Assembly: GCF_016031635.1 (NCBI RefSeq)
Contig: NZ_JACEGD010000012.1
Coordinates: 186,001 to 250,000, forward strand
Direction of reading: 5' to 3'
DNA: 64,000 bases
DNA from: Bradyrhizobium diversitatis
GTDB taxonomy: Bacteria > Pseudomonadota > Alphaproteobacteria > Rhizobiales > Xanthobacteraceae
In this document: piece by piece, positions 42,346-50,441 of the stretch
Numbering within the stretch: the stretch's first letter is position 1
Layout: each line of letters begins with the position of its first letter
Translations under genes and position numbers: made by a program
Notes under the pieces: generated by a model
What the model was told of the DNA's origin: nothing
Seen by the model: the letters and a program-made list of their open reading frames with translations, nothing else
Database searches by the model: none

Positions 42346-43905
42346 TTATCCCACCATCCGGTCCCGCCCGCTCCAGAAGCCCGCCCGCAGCACCTTCTTG
42401 TCGACCTTGCCGACGCCGGTCATCGGCAATTGCTTGGCGAACTGGATCTGCTTCGGTGCATGCGCCGAGCCCTTCCGCGTCTTCACCAGGTTGATCAGCT
42501 CGTCCGGATCGGGCTTCGCTCCTTCGCGCGGGACGACGATGGCGGTGACGGCCTCGCCCCACTTCTCGTCGGGAATGCCGACGACCGCGACCATCGCCAC
42601 GTCCGCGTGCTGCGACAGCACATCTTCGACCTCGCGCGGGAAGATGTTGAAGCCGCCGGAGACGATCATGTCCTTCTTGCGGTCGAGGATGAACATGTAG
42701 CCGCGCTCGTCCCTGCGCGCGATGTCGCCGGTGTGGACCCAGCCGTTCTTCAGCGTCTCGGCGGTGATGTCCGGCCGCTTCCAGTATTCCGCCATCACGT
42801 GTGGGGCGCGCACGCAGATCTCGCCGGCCTCGCCGGACTTCACCTCTTCGTCGTCGTCGAGAATCCTGACCTCGCAGGCCGAGATCGGGAAGCCGCAGGA
42901 CAGGAACAGCTCCGGCCGCTTGGGATCGTGGTCGGCCTTGCGCAGCACCGAGACGGGATAGCATTCGGTCTGGCCGTAAAGCTGCGAGAACACCGGCCCG
43001 ATGCGTTCGATGCCCTCGAGCAGCCGGCTCGGCGACATCGCGGAGGCGCCATAGAGCAAGAGCTCGAGCGAGGACAAATCGGTCTTGTCCAGGGCGGGAT
43101 GATCGAGCAGCACATAGATCATGGTCGGCACGAACAGCGTGAAGTTGATGCGCTCCCGCGCGATCGTCGTCAGCACCGTCTCGGGATCGAAGCCTTTCAG
43201 CATGTGCACGGTGCCGCCGCGCATCAGGGTCGGCAGCACCTTCGTCCCGGCGACATGACTGATCGGCGCGACCGTGAGATAGCGCGCAGCCTCCGGAATC
43301 TCGAAGTCGGCGAGGATCGCGCCGGCAGCCCCGCTGTTCTCGCGATGATAGCGCAGCGCGCCCTTGGATTTGCCGGTGGTGCCGCCGGTGTAGTTCAGCG
43401 TGGCGAGATCGTCGGGGCCGGCAAGGCACAGCGGGCTCGCATGTCCGGCATTTTCGATGGCGGCCAGCATATCGACGCCGTAGCCGGCCGGCCCCATGGT
43501 GAAGACCGCCTTCAGCCGGCCGGCCTTGGCTGCGAGCTCGCCACCGCGGTCGCGGAAGGCGGCGGCATCGACCACCAGCATCTCCGCCTCGGAGTCTTCG
43601 AGCTGGAACAGCTGGTCCTCCAGCGATCCCAGCGGATGCAGCCAGGTGATGCAGAGCCGAGCCAATTGCGCGGCGACGCCGGCGCACCAGGTATCGGCGC
43701 GGTTCGCGGTGAGGAAGGCGACGCGCGCGCCGGGCTGCAATCCAAGCCGCATGAGCACGCCCTGGATGCGTCCGATCAGGTCGATGGTGCCACCATAGCT
43801 CAGCGAACCCTCGGGCCAGGCGAAAGCGGTGCGATCGGGATAGCGCGACAGCGCCCGTAGCGTCTGCGCACAAGCAGGGGGCGATGCGTGGAGCGGATCA
43901 GGCAT
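42346..43905 (-). CDS. Acyl-CoA synthetase (AMP-dependent)
   Basis: The 519-residue protein is an adenylate-forming ligase that makes CoA esters of a carboxylic acid. Motifs: YTGGTTGKSKG at residues 172-182, LYGQTECYPVSVL, GWVHTGDIARRDERGYMFILDRKKDMI and a C-terminal GKVDKKVLR with the catalytic lysine. The ATG at 43905 has CGAGGAAACAT before it. It is divergent from the second nitronate monooxygenase, with 107 bp between starts. The FadD-like class is clear; the substrate is not. Confidence 0.88.
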   Translation of the reverse strand: MPDPLHASPPACAQTLRALSRYPDRTAFAWPEGSLSYGGTIDLIGRIQGVLMRLGLQPGARVAFLTANRADTWCAGVAAQLARLCITWLHPLGSLEDQLFQLEDSEAEMLVVDAAAFRDRGGELAAKAGRLKAVFTMGPAGYGVDMLAAIENAGHASPLCLAGPDDLATLNYTGGTTGKSKGALRYHRENSGAAGAILADFEIPEAARYLTVAPISHVAGTKVLPTLMRGGTVHMLKGFDPETVLTTIARERINFTLFVPTMIYVLLDHPALDKTDLSSLELLLYGASAMSPSRLLEGIERIGPVFSQLYGQTECYPVSVLRKADHDPKRPELFLSCGFPISACEVRILDDDEEVKSGEAGEICVRAPHVMAEYWKRPDITAETLKNGWVHTGDIARRDERGYMFILDRKKDMIVSGGFNIFPREVEDVLSQHADVAMVAVVGIPDEKWGEAVTAIVVPREGAKPDPDELINLVKTRKGSAHAPKQIQFAKQLPMTGVGKVDKKVLRAGFWSGRDRMVG

Positions 43906-44012
43906 ATGTTTCCTCGTTGCTTTGTCACCGGCTTCTGGCGTGCCAATGTTGCCGATGACGCTAGCACAGCGAATGCGGGAGGAAACGATAAAGCCCGCGC
44001 AGGGAGGCATGC

Positions 44013-44984
44013 ATGCCATCGGATCGACTGCAACGCTTCCACGATCGTCTCGCGCTGCCGCTGATCGCGGCGCCGATGTTCCTGGTGTCGGGCGTCGAGC
44101 TCATGGTCGCGTCCTGCCGCAACGGCGTGATCGGCAGCTTTCCCACCGCGAATTGCCGCAGCACGGAACAACTCGACGCATGGTTCACCGAGATCGGCAC
44201 GCGGCTGCGACGGCATGAAGATCAGACCGGCCGCAAGGTCGCGCCGCTCTGTCCGAACCTGATCGTGCACCGTTCCAATGCGCGGCTCGCAGAGGATCTC
44301 GCCGTGCTGCTGCGGCACGGGCCGGAGGTCGTCATCACTTCGGTCGGATCGCCGGCGCAGGTGTTGAGGCCGCTCCATGATGCCGGGGCGTTGGTGCTGG
44401 CGGATGTCGCTTCGATCCGTCACGCCGAGCGTGCGGCGGAAGCCGGCGCGGACGGGCTCGTGTTGCTCACGGCGGGAGCGGGCGGCCAGACCGGCTGGCT
44501 CAACCCGTTCGCCTTCGTTCGCGCGGTGCGCATATTCTACGATGGCATCATCGTGCTGGCAGGCGGCATCAGCGACGGCTATGCGCTGCATGCGGCGGAA
44601 GTGCTCGGCTGCGATCTCGCCTATATGGGCACGAAGTTCATTGCGACGCAGGAGAGCATGGCGGACGACCGCTACAAGCGGATGCTGGTCGAGAGCAGCG
44701 CCGACGACGTCCTGCTCACCACCGCGTTCACGGGCTTGCAGACCAGCATGCTGCGGCCGTCGATCGTCGCCGCCGGACTTGATCCGGACGACCTGCCGGC
44801 GCGCGGCGCGATCGACATCGTCAAGGACATCGACATCGCCGCGCGCGAGAATCGGCCGAAGCGCTGGCGCGATATCTGGAGCGCCGGGCACTCCGCATCT
44901 GGGGTGACGGAGGTGCTCGCGGTCGACGATCTGGTCGCGCGAACGCGTGCGGAATATCGAGAGGCGGGCCCCGATCACAGTTAA
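44013..44984 (+). CDS. Nitronate monooxygenase family protein with His to Gln change
   Basis: The 323-residue paralogue of the enzyme at 39980 keeps the FMN barrel pattern (APMFLVSGVELMVASCRNG, GADGLVLLTAGAGG, VLAGGISDGYALHAAE, LAYMGTKFIATQE). However, the loop that carries His158 in the paralogue reads AGAGGQTGW here, so the equivalent residue is Gln159. This residue is catalytically important in studied class I members, so the protein may do another reaction. It is divergent from the acyl-CoA ligase. The ATG at 44013 follows GGGAGGCATGC. Confidence 0.83.
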   Translation: MPSDRLQRFHDRLALPLIAAPMFLVSGVELMVASCRNGVIGSFPTANCRSTEQLDAWFTEIGTRLRRHEDQTGRKVAPLCPNLIVHRSNARLAEDLAVLLRHGPEVVITSVGSPAQVLRPLHDAGALVLADVASIRHAERAAEAGADGLVLLTAGAGGQTGWLNPFAFVRAVRIFYDGIIVLAGGISDGYALHAAEVLGCDLAYMGTKFIATQESMADDRYKRMLVESSADDVLLTTAFTGLQTSMLRPSIVAAGLDPDDLPARGAIDIVKDIDIAARENRPKRWRDIWSAGHSASGVTEVLAVDDLVARTRAEYREAGPDHS

Positions 44985-45010
44985 TCGAGCGCGCCCCTGC
45001 GCGCCCGCAC

Positions 45011-45027
45011 TTAACGGCAGATTAACC
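45011..45027 (+). promoter_or_regulatory. CtrA-type binding site
   Basis: TTAACGGCAGATTAACC fits the CtrA consensus TTAA-N7-TTAAC exactly. It lies 57 bp before the ATG at 45085. CtrA is the master cell-cycle regulator of alphaproteobacteria and binds this motif. Another partial site, TTAA-N7-TTAT, is at 45393-45407 in front of the next gene. Confidence 0.65.
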
Positions 45028-45084
45028 ATCGCCCGCCAAGAATCCCCTTCACGGCCGCCAACCAGGACCGAGAGGGGACAGGCG

Positions 45085-45333
45085 ATGGACTTCGATTTTC
45101 TCAACAGCAAGACAGCTGCGACGATGGACGAAATCCGCGTCCGCGTCGCCCATGCCCTGGCCCGCCACCCGCTGTGCCGCAACGTCCGCTTCGACATCGT
45201 CAGCGTTCCCCGGACCCGCCGTGGCGGCAACTGGACGGTGACGCTGCAATCGGTCGAGCCGCGCGCGGTCTGGGAAGCCTCGGAGATCGTGGCCGATATC
45301 CAGGACGCCTATGACCTCGCGGCAGCTGCCTGA
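45085..45333 (+). CDS. Small cytoplasmic protein of unknown function, probably CtrA-linked
   Basis: The 82-residue product has no signal or membrane segment. It contains DEIRVRVAHALARHPLC and NVRFDIVSVPRTRRGGNWTV, with the later half mainly hydrophobic and acidic (WEASEIVADIQDAYDLAAAA). I do not know the family. GAGGGG precedes the ATG at 45085. A full CtrA-type motif lies 57 bp upstream, so cell-cycle-dependent expression is possible. An upstream in-frame extension to 44947 is unlikely because it reads through the promoter. Confidence 0.7.
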   Translation: MDFDFLNSKTAATMDEIRVRVAHALARHPLCRNVRFDIVSVPRTRRGGNWTVTLQSVEPRAVWEASEIVADIQDAYDLAAAA

Positions 45334-45432
45334 TTTCGTTGAGTTTTTCGCGTGTCGCCGCAGTCCGCGCGATTGCCGCTGCAATGGCACGGTTAAGCCT
45401 TATTTATCGCCCAGTTTCGGGGCAGTGATCAC

Positions 45433-46176
45433 GTGGACTTGAAGTCGGACGCGGAGAGACGTTTGTCCAAAGCCATCACCATCGTCGCGCTGACCTGTTT
45501 CCTCGTCCTCGGCGCCGCCACCACCGCCATTCTCGGCCGCGACAGCGTGCCCAGCGTCAGCGCCGAGATGATTGATCAGACGCCCCCGGCCAAGCCGCTC
45601 GCAACCAACCGCGCCGCCAAGGCCGACCGTCTGGTTCCGACGCTCGCGCTGGCCTCGGCCGCGATCGAGCCGGTCCAGGTGGCCGCCGACAAGCTTTCCC
45701 AGGCGCCCGTCCTGACCGAGCCGCTGCGTCAGGCCTTCGCCGCCGCCACGCCCTCCGATTTCCCGATGCCGAAGGCAAGCGTGCACGAGGCGCCCGCCGC
45801 GACGGAGGTTCCTGCCGTCGAGGTTCCGGCCAAGCCGAAGGTCGTCGCCAAGCCGCAACCGCAGAAGGCCTATTCGCTGCTGTCCGACGGGCAGATCGCA
45901 GGCATCAGGGACCGCCTGAAACTGTCGTCGTCGCAGGAATATTACTGGCCCTCGGTCGAGACCGCGCTGCGCAACGTCGCCCGCAAGATCCAGGCGAACA
46001 AGCTGTCGAATCCGAATGCGCCGCCCAGCGCGCAGATCGATCCGAATTGCGACGAGGTGCAGCAGTTGAAGTCGGCCGCGATGCCGCTGTTGTTCCAGCT
46101 CCGTGACGACCAGAAGGAAGAAGTGCGCAAGCTCGCTCGCCTCATCGGGCTCGAGAAGGTCGCGCAGCAGATCTGA
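45433..46176 (+). CDS. Membrane-anchored protein of unknown function
   Basis: The 247-residue protein has one N-terminal membrane helix (AITIVALTCFLVLGAATTAIL), then a Pro/Ala/Lys-rich middle (EVPAVEVPAKPKVVAKPQPQ) and a helical C-terminal domain (LLSDGQIAGIRDRLKLSS, YYWPSVETALRNVARKIQAN, EVRKLARLIGLEKVAQQI). The C-terminal domain should be periplasmic. I do not recognise it. The start is a GTG at 45433 without a strong ribosome site. A near-match to a CtrA site lies about 30 bp before it. Confidence 0.7.
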   Translation: MDLKSDAERRLSKAITIVALTCFLVLGAATTAILGRDSVPSVSAEMIDQTPPAKPLATNRAAKADRLVPTLALASAAIEPVQVAADKLSQAPVLTEPLRQAFAAATPSDFPMPKASVHEAPAATEVPAVEVPAKPKVVAKPQPQKAYSLLSDGQIAGIRDRLKLSSSQEYYWPSVETALRNVARKIQANKLSNPNAPPSAQIDPNCDEVQQLKSAAMPLLFQLRDDQKEEVRKLARLIGLEKVAQQI

Positions 46177-46265
46177 TCCGCGCGGTTCCTGCTTCAGGAG
46201 CCGCGGCCATCAGGAACATCCGGCAATCCCCACGCGTTGCCCGCTCCAAAAGAGGGAGTGGATGA

Positions 46266-46934
46266 ATGCGCGCCTCGACAGCCTATTTTGTCGGTGCCGG
46301 AACCATCATCGCGGCCATCGCCATTGGTCTCGGTGGCGGTATCGTTGCCGGCAACATCATGCATCCGGTCGCGCCCCGGCAGGGCCCGGACACCAGCAAG
46401 ATGGCACAGCGCACCGAGGGCGCCACGCCGGCGACCACGAACGCGCCTTCGGAGCGCGTGAACTATCTCACCGGCTCGCAAGCCTTCGGGGCGATGATCG
46501 CTGCGCCAGCGCGGGCCGAAGCAAAGTCTGACACGCAAACCACGCAGGCGAATGCTGAACCGCCGGCGCCGCAGCCTTCGCAAGCCGCTGCAGTCGAGCC
46601 GCCCAGGCCGGCACCGGCAGCGTCCGCGCAGGCAGCAAGACCTGCCGAGCAGCAGGCCTCGACCGAGCCGTCAGCCTCCTCGAACAATGCCTATGCCAAG
46701 GCGAGGGATTCGGACGTGAAGCGTGCGGCGACCGAACGGCGCAGGGCGGAGCGCCGCGAGCGCTGGGCCGAGCGCCGGCACTATGAATTGCGCGAACCGC
46801 GCGGCATGCGCGACCGCACCGATTGGGATGACGTCGCGCGCAACGTCCGCGAAGATTCCGATGCGCGCGACTATGCAGGCCGGCCACGCAGCGGCTTTCC
46901 GCAGATCAGGCTGTTCGGGCCTGATGACGAATAG
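46266..46934 (+). CDS. Membrane-anchored low-complexity protein
   Basis: The 222-residue product has an N-terminal membrane helix (YFVGAGTIIAAIAIGLGGG), then a long Ala/Pro/Gln/Glu-rich region (residues about 85-145) and a strongly basic and acidic C-terminal part (RRRAERRERWAERRHYELREPRG). No family known. The ATG has GGGAG six bases before it. The stop codon lies inside a 17-bp tandem repeat. The composition suggests a flexible periplasmic or cell-surface linker protein. Confidence 0.65.
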   Translation: MRASTAYFVGAGTIIAAIAIGLGGGIVAGNIMHPVAPRQGPDTSKMAQRTEGATPATTNAPSERVNYLTGSQAFGAMIAAPARAEAKSDTQTTQANAEPPAPQPSQAAAVEPPRPAPAASAQAARPAEQQASTEPSASSNNAYAKARDSDVKRAATERRRAERRERWAERRHYELREPRGMRDRTDWDDVARNVREDSDARDYAGRPRSGFPQIRLFGPDDE

Positions 46935-46964
46935 CGCTTAGCCCAGGATAGCGCTTAGCCCAGG
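46931..46964. repeat. 17-bp tandem duplication across a stop codon
   Basis: ATAGCGCTTAGCCCAGG occurs twice in a row at 46931-46947 and 46948-46964. The first copy contains the stop TAG of the preceding gene. Confidence 0.85.
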
Positions 46965-47012
46965 ATAGCAAGCTGCAATGGGAGAAGGTGCGCGGTCATT
47001 GTCGCCCCGCCA

Positions 47013-48569
47013 TTACCTCATGCCCGCGCGCATCAAGCCTTCGAGATAATGCGCACGGTCCTCTTCTCGCAGCATCGGCAGCTCGCGGGTGATCCAGGCA
47101 AGCGAGACCTCGGGCTGGGCGCGGAGGAGGCCTTCCAGGGCGGACGCCGCGAGCGCCGGATCGCCCAGCATGCCGGCGGCGGCCGTCAGCACGCGGTGCG
47201 CGCCGACGAAATCTCCGCGTTGGCGCATCGATTCCCGCGCCATCTGGACGGCTCCCTCGTAGTCGCGGCCGACGAACCGGGCATAGGCCGCAACCCCGCA
47301 ATAGATCGCCGCGAGCGGGTCGCGCGGACTCAGCCGCAGCGCGCGACGGGCGGCCGCATCGCCGTCCTGCCATCGTCCGGCATAGCACAGCGTCACGCCG
47401 TGAAAGGCATGCGCCATCGCGAAATTCGGATTGAGCCTCAGGGCCAATTCGAATTCCGCCAGCGCGTCGTCGAAGCGGCGGCGGAACAGATAGGTGTAGG
47501 CGAGACCGTGATGGGCCCAGGCATCCTCGCGATCGGCCTCCACCGCCGCGAGCGCCGCGCGTTCGGCAAGCGGCAAGGTCGCGGCCATGTCGGCCCAGCC
47601 CATATGCGCGCCGAACATATGGCTGGTCGCAAGCAGGCCCAGCGCCTTGCCATAGGCGGGATCGATGGTGACGGCCTGTTCCAGCAGCCCTTGCGCGGCG
47701 GCATTGTCCTCGCGGGTAATGCGCCAGTAATGCGACAGGGCGCGCATCACGAGGTCCCATGCATCCAGGCTGCCCGGCGGCTTCTGCTGGGCTCGGAAGC
47801 TTTCGGCGGCATAGAGCTGCGGCTCGATCGCGGCGACGATCGCCTCGGTGATCTCGTCCTGCACGGCGAAGATGTCGGCGAGCTCCCGGTCGTAGCGTTC
47901 GGCCCAGAGATGGCTGCCGGTCGAGACGTCGTTGAGCTGGGCCGAGATGCGCACCCGATCGCCGCTCCGCCGCACGCTGCCTTCGACCACGTAGCGCACG
48001 CCGAGTTCCCGCGCGACCTCGTGGATGTGCACGGCGCGGCCCTTGTAGACGAAGGAGGAATTGCGCGCGACGACGAAGAACCATCGCAGCTTCGACAACG
48101 CGGTGATGATGTCCTCGCTGATGCCGTCGGAGAAATAATCCTGCCCGGCCTCGCCGCTCATATTCGTGAAGGGCAGCACAGCGATCGCGGGCCGCTCGGG
48201 CAGCGCAAAGGCTGCCTGGGTCTGGGCGACACGAACCGGCTCCGGTGCGGCCGCGCCGAGCTGTGTCTGGACATCACCGACGAAGCGAAAACCCTTGCGG
48301 GTGATGGTGCGGATCAGCGTCTGGCTTGCGCCATTGTCGCCGATCGCCTTGCGCGCCGCGTTGATCCGGCTGGTCAGGGTGGATTCGGAGACGCTGCGCC
48401 CGTGCCAGATCTTATCGATCAACTCGTCCTTGCTGACCACCCGGTCGCGGTTCTGCATGAGGTGGACCACGAGGTCGAAAACCTGCGGCTCCACGGCAAT
48501 GGGAACCTGCTCGCGGCTCAGCTCGCGCCGGTCGGTATCCAGAAGATGGTCCCGGAACAGAAACTGCAC
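47013..48569 (-). CDS. Winged-helix regulator with TolB-like and TPR domains
   Basis: The 518-residue protein begins with an OmpR/CadC-type winged helix (VEPQVFDLVVHLMQNRDRVVS, TLTSRINAARKAIGDN), continues with a TolB/FlgO-like domain (AVLPFTNMSGEAGQDYFSDG, VEGSVRRSGDRVRISAQLND) and ends with about six TPR units (AYGKALGLLATSHM, AFHGVTLCYAGRW). No signal or membrane helix is seen, so it is probably a cytoplasmic regulator. Similar proteins are abundant in rhizobia; ligands and targets are unknown. The start is a GTG at 48569 and is less certain. Confidence 0.8.
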   Translation of the reverse strand: MQFLFRDHLLDTDRRELSREQVPIAVEPQVFDLVVHLMQNRDRVVSKDELIDKIWHGRSVSESTLTSRINAARKAIGDNGASQTLIRTITRKGFRFVGDVQTQLGAAAPEPVRVAQTQAAFALPERPAIAVLPFTNMSGEAGQDYFSDGISEDIITALSKLRWFFVVARNSSFVYKGRAVHIHEVARELGVRYVVEGSVRRSGDRVRISAQLNDVSTGSHLWAERYDRELADIFAVQDEITEAIVAAIEPQLYAAESFRAQQKPPGSLDAWDLVMRALSHYWRITREDNAAAQGLLEQAVTIDPAYGKALGLLATSHMFGAHMGWADMAATLPLAERAALAAVEADREDAWAHHGLAYTYLFRRRFDDALAEFELALRLNPNFAMAHAFHGVTLCYAGRWQDGDAAARRALRLSPRDPLAAIYCGVAAYARFVGRDYEGAVQMARESMRQRGDFVGAHRVLTAAAGMLGDPALAASALEGLLRAQPEVSLAWITRELPMLREEDRAHYLEGLMRAGMR

Positions 48570-48966
48570 GTCGAAAACTCAGGCCTCATTGTGAAATCGG
48601 GCAAGCGAAATGGCTAAATCAAATTTAGGTCGAAAACCGTGTGTCTCTCGAAGGCGGTGCTTGGTTCATCGCGATTGCGTGAGGGCAGCCATGCCCTTTC
48701 CGGCGGGGAATACAACCGTAGCTGGAATGTTGTGGCCGGCGGATCGCCGCGGGGCCGGGACCATGCTCGCCGCTCACCGTCATCCCGAGGCTTCCCGCGC
48801 TGCCGCGCATCGCACGCTTTGCACCTTGGGATGACGGAGTAACAGGATGACGTGCCGTCATAATGTCGTGGTGCGGCAAATGTGGCGAACGGTGAATGTC
48901 CATTGCCGAAATGCGCGGCCTGCGTAAGCTGCCGCCACACAAAACACCAACCACAAAGAAGCGCCC
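48570..48966. other. 397-bp gap without a gene
   Basis: The gap holds one palindromic element (48779-48835) and otherwise no open frame with coding features. The part near 48890-48960, GCCGCCACACAAAACACC and following, is the leader of the next gene; no clear promoter is seen. Confidence 0.5.
48779..48835. repeat. Palindromic element, GTCATCCC type
   Basis: GTCATCCC (from 48779) and GGGATGAC (to 48835) form perfect 8-bp outer arms around a GC-rich centre. Confidence 0.6.
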
Positions 48967-50328
48967 ATGCCAGCTTTCCCCGCCTCCACCACCGTGCTCG
49001 ACTCCATGCTGTTTCGCGACGCCTTCGGCACGCCTGAGATGCGCGAGGTGTTCTCCGACGTCGCGACGGTCGCGCGCTATGCCGAGGTCGAGGTGGCGCT
49101 GGCGAAGGCGGAGGCGAAGTGCGGTGTGATCCCACAGGAGGCGGCCGCAGCGATCGCGGCGCGGACCGACATCGGCGCGCTCGATTTCGATCTGCTCAGG
49201 CAGGAGACCGATGTCGTCGGCTACCCGATCCTGCCTTTGGTGCATCAGATGGTGAAGCAATGCGGCGAGGCGGGCCGCTACGTGCATTGGGGCGCCACCA
49301 CGCAGGACGTCATGGACACCGCCGTGGTGTTGCAACTGCGCGCCGCGCTCGAGATCGTCGAACGCGACATCGCCGAGTTGCGCAAGATCCTCGCCGATCT
49401 GTCGAAGCGCCATCGCGATACCGCGATGGCGGGGCGAACCCATCTGCAACAGGCGCTGCCGGTGACCTTCGGCTACAAGACCGCGATCTGGCTTGCGATG
49501 TTCGATCGCCACGCCGAGCGGTTGGCGCAGCTGAAGCCGCGCGTGCTGGTCGGCCAGTTTGCCGGCGCTGCCGGCACGCTGGCCTCGCTTGGCGACAAGG
49601 GGTTCGAGGTGCAGGCGGCGCTCTGCGCCGAGCTGAAGCTCGGCGTTCCCGCCTCGACCTGGCACGTCGCGCGCGACGGCTTTGCGGAGGCGGTGAACTT
49701 CCTCGCACTCGTCACCGGTTCGCTCGGCAAGATCGCGCTCGACATCATGATCATGGCCTCGACCGAGTTTGCCGAGGTCTACGAGCCCTTCGTCAAGGGG
49801 CGCGGCGCCTCCTCGACCATGCCGCAGAAGCGCAACCCGATCTCCTCCGAACTGATGCTTGCGGCGTCCAAGGCGGTGCGCCAGCACGCCGGCCTGATGC
49901 TCGATGCCATGGTGCAGGATTTCGAGCGCGCCACGGGGCCCTGGCACGCCGAATGGATGGCGATCCCCGAAAGCTTCGTGCTGACCGCCGGCGCCCTGCA
50001 CCAGGCGAAGTTCGCGCTCGCAGGCCTTATCGTGGACGAAGCGAAGATGAACGACAATCTCGCCATCAGCCGCGGCCTGATTGTGGCCGAAGCGGTCATG
50101 ATGGGGCTGGCGCCGCAGATCGGGCGGCAGGAGGCGCATGACGTGGTCTATGATGCATGCCGTCAGGCCAACGAGAAGGGAATCAGCCTTGCCGATGCGC
50201 TGTCCGCAGATTCACGGATATCGAGCCGCATCGACCGTGCCACGATCGAGGCGCTCACCTCACCGAAAAATTACCTCGGACTCGCGCCCGCCATGGTCGA
50301 CCGGGTGCTGAAATCGGCAACACGTTGA
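48967..50328 (+). CDS. PcaB-like lyase (fumarase/aspartase superfamily)
   Basis: The 453-residue protein is in the adenylosuccinate lyase/3-carboxy-cis,cis-muconate cycloisomerase group. The signature loop is GASSTMPQKRNPISSE, with GATTQDVMDTAVVLQL and AGRTHLQQALPVTFGYK. Length fits PcaB (about 450), which acts in protocatechuate degradation, but no other pca gene is near, so a different lyase activity is possible. It is cytoplasmic and tetrameric by family. The ATG at 48967 is used. The M29 aminopeptidase follows 113 bp later in the same direction. Confidence 0.85.
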   Translation: MPAFPASTTVLDSMLFRDAFGTPEMREVFSDVATVARYAEVEVALAKAEAKCGVIPQEAAAAIAARTDIGALDFDLLRQETDVVGYPILPLVHQMVKQCGEAGRYVHWGATTQDVMDTAVVLQLRAALEIVERDIAELRKILADLSKRHRDTAMAGRTHLQQALPVTFGYKTAIWLAMFDRHAERLAQLKPRVLVGQFAGAAGTLASLGDKGFEVQAALCAELKLGVPASTWHVARDGFAEAVNFLALVTGSLGKIALDIMIMASTEFAEVYEPFVKGRGASSTMPQKRNPISSELMLAASKAVRQHAGLMLDAMVQDFERATGPWHAEWMAIPESFVLTAGALHQAKFALAGLIVDEAKMNDNLAISRGLIVAEAVMMGLAPQIGRQEAHDVVYDACRQANEKGISLADALSADSRISSRIDRATIEALTSPKNYLGLAPAMVDRVLKSATR

Positions 50329-50441
50329 AAACCAAAATGCGTGAAACTGCGTATCTTTCGTGCGTTGCAAGACGCTCGCACACTTGTGTCTCGCGATGCT
50401 AGACTTAGATTGAGCGAGAGACTTTCGGCAGAGGGACCGGC

